Source: Flavobacterium terrae | GTDB taxonomy: Bacteria > Bacteroidota > Bacteroidia > Flavobacteriales > Flavobacteriaceae | Length of the DNA stretch: 64,000 nt | Assembly: GCF_900142035.1 (NCBI RefSeq) | Contig: NZ_FQZI01000002.1 | Coordinates: 682,001 to 746,000, forward strand | Direction: 5' to 3' | In this document: positions 19,972 to 28,027 of the stretch, piece after piece | Layout of the letters: every line of letters begins with the position of its first letter | How positions within the stretch are numbered: position 1 is the stretch's first letter | Translations under genes and position numbers: made by a program | Notes under the pieces: model-generated | Databases searched by the model: none | What the model was told of the DNA's origin: nothing | The model's input: only the letters and a program-made list of their open reading frames with translations

Positions 19972-19997
19972 AAAAGTGCTCTAAATAGAGCACTTTT
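19972..19997 (-). terminator. Terminator of the beta-helix gene
   Basis: An 11-bp stem (AAAAGTGCTCT / AGAGCACTTTT) with a 4-base loop, 18 bases beyond the stop of the minus-strand gene that ends at 20015. Confidence 0.8.
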
Positions 19998-20014
19998 AAT
20001 TATTTATATTTTGA

Positions 20015-21256
20015 TTATTTTAATCTAAAATCTGGTCTTTTCTTTTCGTCATTACTTTTAAAGAAATTTGTCAAACCTACTTTTGAAACTCTATTCAACA
20101 TACTAGGTTGTAAGAACCAATTATTAACTTGATCGTTTTTAAATAGTGCCTCGTTAGTAAATGCCTCTACACAACTATCAATTATACAATCTTTAACAGT
20201 AATCTTTTTGTAATTATCTGCCTCTAAATATTTATCATCTAAAGCAAGGAAACTAGCAAATCCTGAAACCACACATTTATTCATTTCTAAAAATGAGTCT
20301 GATTTTAATGAAATAGCTTCTTTTACTAAACCAACACTATTATCATCGTTATTTACGATTGTAACATTATTAAGTTTAATTACAGTTTTTCTTTTTGTTG
20401 GATCAAAGTTTTCTACTTTATCATACGAATCAATTTCGAAAGCTCTAGAACGAGTGTTATCTGAAATAAATGGACTTCTGATTACAACACTGTTATTAAC
20501 TGTACTTTGAATTCCCATAGAGAAATCGAAATCATCATCACTATTTCTGTAAGAAATGATATTACTTAAATCTACGTTCCCACCAACAACTTCAATTGCA
20601 TCATCTTTTGCAAAACTGATTTGAACAAACTCTACTTTAGTCTTTTTACCAACTGCTCCTAGAGTTAAACCGTTTAGCATCGTTTTTGAGTCAATTTTTT
20701 TACCAGCAAATTCTATACGAACATATTTCAATATTCCAGAATCACTGTTATCATCATTACCTCCAAAAACATTATACAATGGGTTTGAATCATAGATTGA
20801 AGAAATTAACCCTCCGTGTCTATTTAAGGGAGCATCACCGTAAATAATTACACCACCCCAATCACCAGCTTTTCTGTCTGATGCTGATTTATTTGATGTA
20901 AAAACAATAGGGTCTGTTACAGTCCCTTCTGCTATAATTTTCCCACCTTTAACAACAGTCAAGGTACCTGTCGAGTCACTATCTCCTCTAATTACCGTTC
21001 CAGGTTCAATTGTTAAGGTTACTCCACTTGGCACATAAACAGTACCCATAAGCAAATAAGTATTCCTTTTTAATAAAGTAGTATTTTCTTTGATAACTCC
21101 AGTTAAAATTTGAGTAGCTGGAGAATAATCAGCAGTTTTAGGTTTGAAACTTGTCCAGCCATTAAACCAGTTGTTTTCGCCATATATTCCAGGCATTTTC
21201 TGAGCATTTGCTACTCCAACAGAAGTTAACAGCAATAATAAAAGTGTCTTTCTCAT
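20015..21256 (-). CDS. Secreted protein with right-handed parallel beta-helix repeats, unknown function (413 aa)
   Basis: A signal peptide (MRKTLLLLLLTSVGVANAQ) is followed by KMPGIYGENNWFNGWTSFKP. A pectate-lyase-like beta-helix then shows VPSGVTLTIEPGTVIRGDSDS, GGKIIAEGTVTDPIVFTSNK and repeated short strands with Asn and Asp turns. No catalytic residues were recognised and no T9SS tail is evident at the C-terminus. An upstream ATG at 21286 is possible but would add 10 residues before the signal peptide; a TAnnTTTG box at 21284-21291 overlaps that codon, favouring 21256. It is followed by its own terminator. Confidence 0.75.
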   Translation of the reverse strand: MRKTLLLLLLTSVGVANAQKMPGIYGENNWFNGWTSFKPKTADYSPATQILTGVIKENTTLLKRNTYLLMGTVYVPSGVTLTIEPGTVIRGDSDSTGTLTVVKGGKIIAEGTVTDPIVFTSNKSASDRKAGDWGGVIIYGDAPLNRHGGLISSIYDSNPLYNVFGGNDDNSDSGILKYVRIEFAGKKIDSKTMLNGLTLGAVGKKTKVEFVQISFAKDDAIEVVGGNVDLSNIISYRNSDDDFDFSMGIQSTVNNSVVIRSPFISDNTRSRAFEIDSYDKVENFDPTKRKTVIKLNNVTIVNNDDNSVGLVKEAISLKSDSFLEMNKCVVSGFASFLALDDKYLEADNYKKITVKDCIIDSCVEAFTNEALFKNDQVNNWFLQPSMLNRVSKVGLTNFFKSNDEKKRPDFRLK

Positions 21257-21283
21257 TTGTGATTTGTTTTTAATCAAGGGAAA

Positions 21284-21291
21284 CAAATTTA
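21284..21291 (-). promoter_or_regulatory. Promoter -7 box TAAATTTG for the beta-helix gene
   Basis: On the minus strand TAAATTTG ends 27 bases before the ATG at 21256 and overlaps the alternative ATG at 21286. Confidence 0.6.
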
Positions 21292-21343
21292 ACTTTAGTT
21301 TTCTAATATACCAAAAATTAATGTTAAACTATAATTAATAATA

Positions 21344-21371
21344 AAAAGTGTTTCATTTCTGAAACACTTTT
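21344..21371 (-). terminator. Terminator of the sigma-factor operon
   Basis: An 11-bp stem (AAAAGTGTTTC / GAAACACTTTT) with a 6-base loop, followed by T-rich sequence on the minus strand, 21 bases after the stop at 21393. Confidence 0.82.
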
Positions 21372-21392
21372 CAATAACTATGCCAAATAAAA

Positions 21393-22430
21393 TTAATTAA
21401 AATCAAATCGTACTCCTAGAGAAATATTGTTTTGATCAACTGTATTATTTTTAAACAATGGATTTAAATCATACTTAACATATAAACTTGTTTCTTTATA
21501 CCCGATATAAGCTCCAAGTCCGTAAACAAAATCATTAGTATTGAAACTTCCTTTTTCTTTTTGAGTATAATCGTGTCCATTTTCTTCATACTTTAAAATT
21601 TGTTTCGTTTTTACATTAAAACCTGCAAAACCTCCTAGACCAACTCTTACTCCTTTATGTATTTGAAAAAATGGTTTATCATTATAATCTTTATTACCTG
21701 AAAAATCAAACTCTAAATATAACGGAAATACAATATTCAAATTTTTAAATCTCGAATCATCCAGCTTTGTAGATGAATATTGCAAATTTGTTTGCTTTCC
21801 ATTTTCAACAAAATAACGGCTATCTGTAGGTCTTAAGTTGTTGTGTTGAAATGATAATCCATATTTAAAATGCAATAAATTGTCATTTTTTAATATTCTA
21901 GTATTGTACGAAATTCCAATTTCATAAAAATGTGACCCTAAATATCTAAAATCTGAATGCGCAACTGAATTATTTGTTATGAGATTATTCAATCCTAAGG
22001 CAAACACAAATTGAGATGTTGTTCTCTTTTCAGAAACTTTTACAGTATCTTTCTTGTTATTAAATATAACACTAAAAGCCTGTTTTTTTGGATTTACTGT
22101 ATCTAAATATGTAATTCTTCCTTCTACTTTTTCCTTAACAAGTGTTGTTAATTTAGTTTCCTCCTCAGCTACACGACTTTCTATTTTCAAAGCACTTGCC
22201 TCAGCTAATTTTAATTTCTTTTCATCAGCTTGTTCTCTGTTGATAGTTCCTTTTTCAAGTTCTTTATTAACTTCTTCTACTCTAAGTTTAAGGAAAACCT
22301 TTTCTTCTTTTGTTATTTTTTCTATACGATTAGCAATCGCTCTAGCTTTTTCTTCAAAAGTTTCTTGACCAAACATTTTAGCGGTAGATGCTAAAATTAA
22401 AATACTCAAATAAATAATAAAATTTTTCAT
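21393..22430 (-). CDS. Outer-membrane beta-barrel protein with coiled-coil N-terminal region (345 aa)
   Basis: The signal peptide is MKNFIIYLSILILASTAKMFG. Residues about 22-105 are dense in Lys and Glu with a helical, coiled-coil-like pattern (KARAIANRIEKITKEEKVFLK). From about 135 to the end, alternating hydrophobic strands with aromatic residues and a final LGVRFDFN suggest a small outer-membrane barrel of the PorT/OmpA-like kind. It is the last gene of a unit with an ECF sigma factor and a membrane protein, so envelope monitoring is a possible role. This is inference only. Confidence 0.7.
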   Translation of the reverse strand: MKNFIIYLSILILASTAKMFGQETFEEKARAIANRIEKITKEEKVFLKLRVEEVNKELEKGTINREQADEKKLKLAEASALKIESRVAEEETKLTTLVKEKVEGRITYLDTVNPKKQAFSVIFNNKKDTVKVSEKRTTSQFVFALGLNNLITNNSVAHSDFRYLGSHFYEIGISYNTRILKNDNLLHFKYGLSFQHNNLRPTDSRYFVENGKQTNLQYSSTKLDDSRFKNLNIVFPLYLEFDFSGNKDYNDKPFFQIHKGVRVGLGGFAGFNVKTKQILKYEENGHDYTQKEKGSFNTNDFVYGLGAYIGYKETSLYVKYDLNPLFKNNTVDQNNISLGVRFDFN

Positions 22431-22446
22431 ACTGTTCGTTTTTTGA

Positions 22447-23166
22447 TTAATGATTAATTGATGATTCTTGATTTCTGCTGACCACAGCTTCTTTTGCTTC
22501 TTTATATCCTTTTGTGACTGTTTTCATTACTTTTTGACGAAATGTAAGCTGAATTTCTCCATCCACTTGATTTAACAGCGTACTTGGATCAATTTTTAAT
22601 TTAGGCTTTTCTGCTGGTGTTTTTACTTCAGCCACTACTTCGTTATTATCTTGAATAATTTTTTGTTCGCTTTTTTCCTCAATATTTTTAATATCATTTT
22701 TTTTATCTGAATTAGCTACTTGATAATCATTCTCTTCAATTGGCAAAGAACCTTTACTTATTGAATTATTGAATCTTTTTCTTTTTTCATTTTGATCCTC
22801 AACTTTTGATTTTGATTCAGAATAAGCTACCGAAGAATTCTTTTCATCAATAATTGTCTTATTAGATTCTATTATATTCGTTTTACCAACTTCATCATTT
22901 GAAGATTCATTAACCTCTTTGTTTACAATAACATTTGAATTATTCTGTAGTATTTTTTCTTCATTAGAATTCAAGAAAAAATAACTTACTCCTAAAAAAA
23001 GAACTATTCCAGCGGCAATTCGCATCCAAGGAAAGGGTTTCTTTTCAACTTTACTCTCTTGAACCGAAAGCATTGCGTCCAGTCTATCCCAAGCTTGAGC
23101 AGAAGGTTGAATTTCTCTTTTGCCTAACTTTTCTCTTATCTCATTTTCTAACTTATTCGGTTCCAT
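22447..23166 (-). CDS. Membrane protein cotranscribed with ECF sigma factor, possible anti-sigma-like protein (239 aa)
   Basis: An N-terminal cytoplasmic part of about 45 residues (LENEIREKLGKREIQPSAQAWDRLD) precedes a single membrane segment at about 48-66 (RIAAGIVLFLGVSYFFL). A long low-complexity periplasmic region rich in Asn, Glu, Ser and Lys follows. The start overlaps the sigma-factor gene by 14 bases. Topology and position are those of an anti-sigma factor, but no zinc (ZAS) motif or other known anti-sigma domain was recognised, so the role is inferred from context. Confidence 0.65.
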   Translation of the reverse strand: MEPNKLENEIREKLGKREIQPSAQAWDRLDAMLSVQESKVEKKPFPWMRIAAGIVLFLGVSYFFLNSNEEKILQNNSNVIVNKEVNESSNDEVGKTNIIESNKTIIDEKNSSVAYSESKSKVEDQNEKRKRFNNSISKGSLPIEENDYQVANSDKKNDIKNIEEKSEQKIIQDNNEVVAEVKTPAEKPKLKIDPSTLLNQVDGEIQLTFRQKVMKTVTKGYKEAKEAVVSRNQESSINH

Positions 23167-23713
23167 AACTGTAATTTTTAAGTTTTTGGATTTGGGTTTG
23201 CAGCATTTCTCTTGCTCTTGACAATTGTGATTTTGATGTTCCTTCAGTAATACCTAACATTTTTGCAATTTCTTGATGCTTGAATCCTTCGATCACATAT
23301 AAATTAAATACCATTTTGTAACCTTCGGGCAAATTGTCTATTAAGAACTGTAAATCATCGAGAGACAACTGACTTTCTATTGAATTATGACTATCTTCTA
23401 CAAAAGACTCATCATCCATGAATTTCACCTCTTTCTTTGCTCTAATAAAAGAGATGCATTCATTAATCATTATTCGTCTTATCCAGCCTTCAAAGCTTCC
23501 TTTATGCTCAAAATTTTGAAGATTTGTAAAGACTTTCATAAAAGCTGTAATCATTACATCCTCTGCCAGTTGCAAATCTTTTATATATTGTCTGCACACT
23601 CCCAACATTTTGGGAGAGAACTGAGTATATAATTGATGTTGAGCATGGCGATTATTTGCAAGAGCTTGCTCGATCAATTTTTTTTCTTCGTGATGTAAAT
23701 TGACAACTTTCAC
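23153..23713 (-). CDS. RNA polymerase ECF-type sigma factor (186 aa)
   Basis: Sigma-70 family, extracytoplasmic-function type. Region 2 (about 25-95) has LYTQFSPKMLGVCRQYIKD, AEDVMITAFMKVFTNLQNF and GSFEGWIRRIMINECISFIR, the usual -10-recognition signature. Region 4 (about 125-178) has LPEGYKMVFNLYVIEGFKHQEIAKMLGI with a helix-turn-helix. It heads a three-gene unit with a single-span membrane protein and a beta-barrel protein. Confidence 0.92.
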   Translation of the reverse strand: MKVVNLHHEEKKLIEQALANNRHAQHQLYTQFSPKMLGVCRQYIKDLQLAEDVMITAFMKVFTNLQNFEHKGSFEGWIRRIMINECISFIRAKKEVKFMDDESFVEDSHNSIESQLSLDDLQFLIDNLPEGYKMVFNLYVIEGFKHQEIAKMLGITEGTSKSQLSRAREMLQTQIQKLKNYSYGTE

Positions 23714-23816
23714 TTTATTTTGGCTTCAAATTTTAATATAAGGAATATCACATTGACCCTTCTATTTACATAGACGAGAATGAATAAAAAAAGGTTGCAT
23801 GATGGATAAAAAAAAA

Positions 23817-24797
23817 TTATTTTTTTCTTTCGATCACGTAATTTACCATTAAAACTAGGGAGTCTTTATAAGGGGAATCTGGGAAGGATTCTATGAGTTT
23901 AAGGGCTTCTTGCTGAAATTCTATCATTTTTTTCTCAGCATAAATTAATCCATTATTATTTTTTACAAAAGCAATAACTTCTTTAACTCTCTTTTTATCC
24001 TTATTATGATTTTTGATAGAGTTTATAAGCCAACTTTTTTCTTTAGAAGTACAGTTATTTAATACATGGATAAGAGGAAGCGTCATTTTTTGCTCTTTGA
24101 TGTCTATTCCTGTTGGTTTACCAATAGCTTCTTCTGTATAATCAAACAAATCATCTTTAATTTGAAAAGCCATTCCTATTAGCTCTCCAAATTTTCGCAA
24201 GCGTTCTACCAGTTCTGAATCATCTGGTTTAACCGAACAAGCAGCAAGCGAACAACAAGCGGCTATAAGTGTAGCCGTTTTTTGTCGGATGATTTCGTAA
24301 TATACTTCTTCTGTAATATCCAGTCGTCTAGCCTTTTCTATTTGAAGTAATTCGCCTTCACTCATTTCTCGTACTGCAACTGAAATGATTCGAAGCAAAT
24401 CAAAATCTCCATTATCTATTGATAGTAACAAACCCTTTGAGAGTAAATAATCTCCAACTAAAACAGCAATTTTATTTTTCCATAAAGCATTTATTGAGAA
24501 GAAACCACGACGTCTATTACTATCATCAACCACATCATCATGAACTAAAGTGGCTGTATGAATTAATTCGATTACTAAAGCTCCTCTATACGTACGCTCT
24601 AGAACTTCACCTCCCGAAATCATCTTGGCGGTAAGAAAAACAAACATAGGACGCATTTGTTTTCCTTTACGGTTTACTATATAATAGGTTATCCTATTTA
24701 AAAGAGCAACTTTTGAAGACATTGAAGAATGAAACTTTTTTTCAAAAAGCTCCATCTCATGAAGTATTGGTTTTTTTATTTTCGAAGAAATATCCAT
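23817..24797 (-). CDS. Trans-polyprenyl diphosphate synthase (octaprenyl type likely)
   Basis: Condenses isopentenyl diphosphate with an allylic diphosphate to make the long prenyl chain of menaquinone. The first aspartate motif DDVVDD lies in LIHTATLVHDDVVDDSNRRRG and the second is KDDLFDY. The GKPTGIDIKEQKMTLPLI region is typical of long-chain enzymes. Length 326 matches IspB-like synthases; chain length cannot be read from sequence by eye. A TATCTTTG promoter box ends 7 bases before the ATG, so the leader must be very short. Confidence 0.92.
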   Translation of the reverse strand: MDISSKIKKPILHEMELFEKKFHSSMSSKVALLNRITYYIVNRKGKQMRPMFVFLTAKMISGGEVLERTYRGALVIELIHTATLVHDDVVDDSNRRRGFFSINALWKNKIAVLVGDYLLSKGLLLSIDNGDFDLLRIISVAVREMSEGELLQIEKARRLDITEEVYYEIIRQKTATLIAACCSLAACSVKPDDSELVERLRKFGELIGMAFQIKDDLFDYTEEAIGKPTGIDIKEQKMTLPLIHVLNNCTSKEKSWLINSIKNHNKDKKRVKEVIAFVKNNNGLIYAEKKMIEFQQEALKLIESFPDSPYKDSLVLMVNYVIERKK

Positions 24798-24804
24798 CGG
24801 AAAC

Positions 24805-24812
24805 CAAAGATA
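24805..24812 (-). promoter_or_regulatory. Promoter -7 box TATCTTTG of the polyprenyl synthase gene
   Basis: On the minus strand TATCTTTG is followed by only 7 bases before the ATG at 24797, predicting a leader of a few bases. Confidence 0.6.
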
Positions 24813-24850
24813 GTATTTCTATTGAAAATTTTATAATTCAAAAATATTTT

Positions 24851-24858
24851 TATATTTG
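24851..24858 (+). promoter_or_regulatory. Promoter -7 box TATATTTG of the lipoprotein gene
   Basis: TATATTTG on the plus strand, 60 bases before the ATG at 24919. Confidence 0.55.
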
Positions 24859-24918
24859 ATTTAAACCTTTTTACGTTATAACTGTCAAATACCCAAAACC
24901 TTAAAAAAATCTTAAATT

Positions 24919-25773
24919 ATGAAAACTAAAATTTTAATTCTTGCAGCACTTTTATCAGTAGTTTTCTACAGTTGTACAAAAGATAATGAAAATGACAATA
25001 AGGCCATGACTGCAGAAGATGCAAAAGTGAATGCTAAAATGGATGCAGCTGGATCTGATATTTCTGCTATTATTGAAGAGCAATTAACAACCCAAGATGG
25101 TATCACATTAAAAAGTACACAACAAGCTACTTTTGCACCAAATTGTGCTACCATGACTAGAGTTCCTGATTATGGAACTGTAATAACTCCTGGCACAACA
25201 ATTACTAAAACCGTTGACTTTGGAACTACTGGATGTCCATTACCAAATGGAAATATTTTAAAAGGAAAAATCATTATTACTTTTGTTTACCAGCCTAATG
25301 CAACTTCACATACTATTAATTACCAATTTGATAATTTTTATCATAACAATATTAAAATTGTTGGAAATAAAACTTTTACAATTTCATGGGGTACTTCTGC
25401 AGCAAATCCTGAAACTCATGCAATCGTAGTTATGAATATGGATTTTACAGCAACATTCCCAAGCGGAAATGTATTTCACAGAACTGGTTCTAGAGCGACT
25501 GAAATTATTGCTGGTCAAACTACGCCAGAATATACAGACAATGTTTACAGCGTAACTGGACAATGGAACACAAATTCAACTACTTCTGGCTGGTCTATGA
25601 CTAGTACAATTACTTCTCCATTAATTGTAAAATTAAATTGTCCAAATATTGTAAAAGGTATTATTCAATTTCAAGGATATGGAACTTCAACTTTAGACTT
25701 TGGAAATGGGGATTGTGACAATACCGCTATATTTACTCACAATGGAGTTCAATACACCATCATTTTGAATTAA
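24919..25773 (+). CDS. Lipoprotein of unknown function (284 aa)
   Basis: The signal peptide MKTKILILAALLSVVFYSC ends in a lipobox (FYSC, Cys19), followed by the acidic KDNENDN stretch, so the product should be a membrane-anchored lipoprotein. The body is rich in Thr, Asn and Gly with short beta-like segments (GNILKGKIIITFVYQPNATSH). It has a few well-spaced Cys residues (near CATM, GCPL, LNCP and GDCD) that could form disulfides. I do not recognise a family. It has its own promoter and a two-way terminator downstream. Confidence 0.8.
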   Translation: MKTKILILAALLSVVFYSCTKDNENDNKAMTAEDAKVNAKMDAAGSDISAIIEEQLTTQDGITLKSTQQATFAPNCATMTRVPDYGTVITPGTTITKTVDFGTTGCPLPNGNILKGKIIITFVYQPNATSHTINYQFDNFYHNNIKIVGNKTFTISWGTSAANPETHAIVVMNMDFTATFPSGNVFHRTGSRATEIIAGQTTPEYTDNVYSVTGQWNTNSTTSGWSMTSTITSPLIVKLNCPNIVKGIIQFQGYGTSTLDFGNGDCDNTAIFTHNGVQYTIILN

Positions 25774-25790
25774 ATTTTAGTTTTAAAAAT

Positions 25791-25820
25791 AAAAAAATCC
25801 CGAAATCTCGGGATTTTTTT
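25791..25820. terminator. Bidirectional terminator between lipoprotein gene and rlmN
   Basis: A 13-bp stem (core TCCCGA / TCGGGA) with a 4-base loop and A/T runs on both sides. Its right edge overlaps the rlmN stop codon. Confidence 0.92.
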
Positions 25821-26862
25821 ATGCTTCTTTATTTGCCAATTGACCACAAGCAGCATCAATATCTTTTCCTCTACTCCTGCGTACTTTTACAATAATATCA
25901 TTTAATTCTAATGCTTTAATATAAGCGTTTATAGATTCCTCCGAAGCTTGCTGAAACTCACCATCATCAATTGGATTATATTCAATCAAATTCACCTTAC
26001 ATGGCACATGCTTACAAAACTTAACCAAAGCATCTATTGATTTTTTATCATCATTGATTCCTTTCCAAACCACATATTCATAAGTCACCTTACTTTTGGT
26101 TTTTTTGTACCAATACTCCAATGCTTCTCTTAATTCAGGTAAAGGAAAACTTTTTGTGAATGGCATAATTTGATTTCGTATCTCTTCGACTGCCGAATGC
26201 AATGAAACCGCCAATTTGAATTTCACTTCGTCATCAGCCATTTTTTTAATCATCTTGGAAACACCAGATGTTGAAACGGTAATTCTTTTTGGAGACATTC
26301 CTAATCCTTCTGGTGATGTAATTTTATCAATCGCTTTCATCACATTTGGATAATTCATCAACGGCTCACCCATTCCCATGAAAACAATATTGGATAAAGG
26401 GCGATTATAATACAAGCGACTCTCTGAGTCAATGGCTGCCACCTGATCGTAAATTTCTCCAGGTTCAAGATTACGCATGCGTTTTAATCGAGCTGTTGCA
26501 CAAAAATTACAATCCAAACTACATCCCACTTGACTAGAAACACAAGCCGTTGTCCTAGTTTCAGTAGGTATCAAAACAGATTCAACAACTAAACCATCAT
26601 GCAAACGCACCGCATTTTTAACAGTTCCGTCTTCGCTACGTTGCATTTGATCCACTTTAATATGGTTAATTACAAAGTTAGCTTCCAACATTTCTCTAGT
26701 TTGTTTTGAAACATTGGTCATATCCTCAAATTTATGAGCGCTTTTACTCCAAAGCCACTCATACACTTGATTTCCGCGAAATGCTTTATCACCATTCGCA
26801 ACAAAAAAATCACGAAGTTGTTCTTTAGATAATGATCGTATGTCTTTCTTTTCCGTTTGCAT
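25819..26862 (-). CDS. rlmN: RlmN, dual-specificity 23S rRNA/tRNA adenine-C2 methyltransferase
   Basis: Radical-SAM enzyme that makes m2A2503 in 23S rRNA and m2A37 in some tRNAs. The iron-sulfur cluster motif CxxxCxxC is in GCSLDCNFCATARLK, and VFMGMGEPLMNYPNV and SLHSAVEEIRNQIMP follow. A catalytic-region Cys is in DIDAACGQLA near the C-terminus. The start is set at ATG 26862 (MQTEKKDIRSLSKEQL, 347 aa). A longer frame to 26982 would add a hydrophobic extension, run over a palindrome and overlap the divergent gene. A TATCTTTG box ends only 4 bases before this ATG. Confidence 0.94.
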   Translation of the reverse strand: MQTEKKDIRSLSKEQLRDFFVANGDKAFRGNQVYEWLWSKSAHKFEDMTNVSKQTREMLEANFVINHIKVDQMQRSEDGTVKNAVRLHDGLVVESVLIPTETRTTACVSSQVGCSLDCNFCATARLKRMRNLEPGEIYDQVAAIDSESRLYYNRPLSNIVFMGMGEPLMNYPNVMKAIDKITSPEGLGMSPKRITVSTSGVSKMIKKMADDEVKFKLAVSLHSAVEEIRNQIMPFTKSFPLPELREALEYWYKKTKSKVTYEYVVWKGINDDKKSIDALVKFCKHVPCKVNLIEYNPIDDGEFQQASEESINAYIKALELNDIIVKVRRSRGKDIDAACGQLANKEA

Positions 26863-26866
26863 GCTG

Positions 26867-26874
26867 CAAAGATA
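26867..26874 (-). promoter_or_regulatory. rlmN promoter, -7 box TATCTTTG (leaderless mRNA predicted)
   Basis: On the minus strand TATCTTTG is followed by CAGC and then the ATG, so transcription should begin at or within a base or two of the start codon. Confidence 0.6.
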
Positions 26875-26920
26875 ACAATTCTGAAATCCTAATATCGATA
26901 AGAAGATTTGAAATATTATT

Positions 26921-26946
26921 AAAATTATATGCGCGCATATAATTTT
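26921..26946. repeat. 26-bp perfect palindrome in divergent rlmN / nitronate-monooxygenase promoter region
   Basis: Every base pairs about the centre 26933/26934: arms AAAATTATAT and ATATAATTTT around a GCGCGC core. It lies 4 bases upstream of the TATCTTTG box of the plus-strand gene, covering its expected -33 region, so it looks like an operator for a dimeric regulator. A closely related site occurs at 58044-58070. Confidence 0.7.
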
Positions 26947-26950
26947 TTTA

Positions 26951-26958
26951 TATCTTTG
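26951..26958 (+). promoter_or_regulatory. Promoter -7 box TATCTTTG of the nitronate monooxygenase-like gene
   Basis: TATCTTTG ends 17 bases before the ATG at 26976, directly downstream of the 26-bp palindrome. Confidence 0.68.
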
Positions 26959-26975
26959 ATAAAATTGATTTAATA

Positions 26976-27926
26976 ATGACAAAACCTAATTTAAAAGAGT
27001 TATTGAACATTAAACATCCTGTAATCATGGCGCCAATGTTTTTGGTTTCAAACACTGCGATGGTGATAGAAGGAATGAAAGCAGGAGTTGCAGGTTGTAT
27101 ACCAGCACTAAATTATAGAACCCTAGAAGAATTAAAAGCTGCAATCGCCGAATTAAAAGCTGCAAAAGTTGAAGGTGGAAGCTTTGGGTTTAACTTAATC
27201 GTAAATAAATCCAATATTAAATACAAAGACCAATTACAGGTTCTTTGTGAGGAAAAAGTTGATTTCATCATTACTTCTTTAGGAAGTCCCGAAGAAACTA
27301 TTCGTGAAGCTCATAAGGCAGGCGTTAAAGTTTTTTGTGATGTGACTGATTTAAGTTTTGCAAAAAAAGTAGAAAGCTTGAAAGCTGACGCTTTAATTGC
27401 AGTAAACAATCAAGCTGGAGGCCATCGAGGAAATATTGACCCTGAAGCATTAATTAAATTACTTGATGAGAAAACTACATTGCCTGTAATTTCTGCAGGT
27501 GGTGTGGGTTGCAAAGCAGATTTAGATAGAATGATTGCTGCTGGAGCTATAGGTGTATCCATAGGCAGTTTATTTATTCCTTCTGTTGAATCAAATGTTT
27601 CTCAAGAATACAAACAAGCTTGTGTTGATTATGGCGCTAAAGATATTGTAATGACAGAAAAAATTTCTGGAACTCCTTGTACTGTAATAAACACACCTTA
27701 TGTTCAGAAAATAGGAACTAAATTAAATTGGCTAGAACGATTCCTGAATACTAATAAACGTCTAAAAAAATGGGCAAAGCTTATTCGTTTCATGATAGGC
27801 AATAATGCTGTTACTAAAGCTGCAACACAAGCCACCTACAAAACAGTTTGGGTTGCAGGTCCAACTATAGAACACTCCAAATCTATACAACCTGTTTATA
27901 AAATAATTGAGAGTTTGGTTAAATAG
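26976..27926 (+). CDS. Nitronate monooxygenase / 2-nitropropane dioxygenase family FMN protein
   Basis: FMN-dependent TIM-barrel enzyme of the NMO/NPD family that oxidises nitronates; the true substrate is unknown. IKHPVIMAPMFLVSNT is at the N-terminus, FGFNLIVN follows, NNQAGGHRGN holds the catalytic-type His, and PVISAGGVG with AGAIGVSIGSLF form the FMN phosphate site. Length 316 is typical. FabK-like enoyl reductases share the fold. The promoter holds a perfect palindrome, suggesting dedicated control. Confidence 0.85.
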   Translation: MTKPNLKELLNIKHPVIMAPMFLVSNTAMVIEGMKAGVAGCIPALNYRTLEELKAAIAELKAAKVEGGSFGFNLIVNKSNIKYKDQLQVLCEEKVDFIITSLGSPEETIREAHKAGVKVFCDVTDLSFAKKVESLKADALIAVNNQAGGHRGNIDPEALIKLLDEKTTLPVISAGGVGCKADLDRMIAAGAIGVSIGSLFIPSVESNVSQEYKQACVDYGAKDIVMTEKISGTPCTVINTPYVQKIGTKLNWLERFLNTNKRLKKWAKLIRFMIGNNAVTKAATQATYKTVWVAGPTIEHSKSIQPVYKIIESLVK

Positions 27927-27936
27927 AGTTGAAAAG

Positions 27937-27964
27937 GCGAGAAATAAAACTTCTCGCTTTTTTT
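27937..27964 (+). terminator. Terminator after the nitronate monooxygenase-like gene
   Basis: The stem GCGAGAA / TTCTCGC with a 7-base loop is followed by 7 T. Because it lies inside a longer frame that opens at 27929, it also argues that the next gene starts at 28028. Confidence 0.88.
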
Positions 27965-28027
27965 ATTATAGTATTTGTACTTTTGTACTTCGATAAGCTT
28001 AATGTATCACTTTTAGTATTCAAGAAT

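Noticed and set aside
26863..26982. A 40-residue N-terminal extension of RlmN
   Set aside because: It would cross a perfect palindrome and two promoter boxes and overlap the divergent gene; family members start near the chosen ATG.
27929..28027. An N-terminal hydrophobic extension of the O-methyltransferase
   Set aside because: The stretch contains a strong terminator hairpin with T run for the previous gene, and the family normally starts near MHFISEDL.
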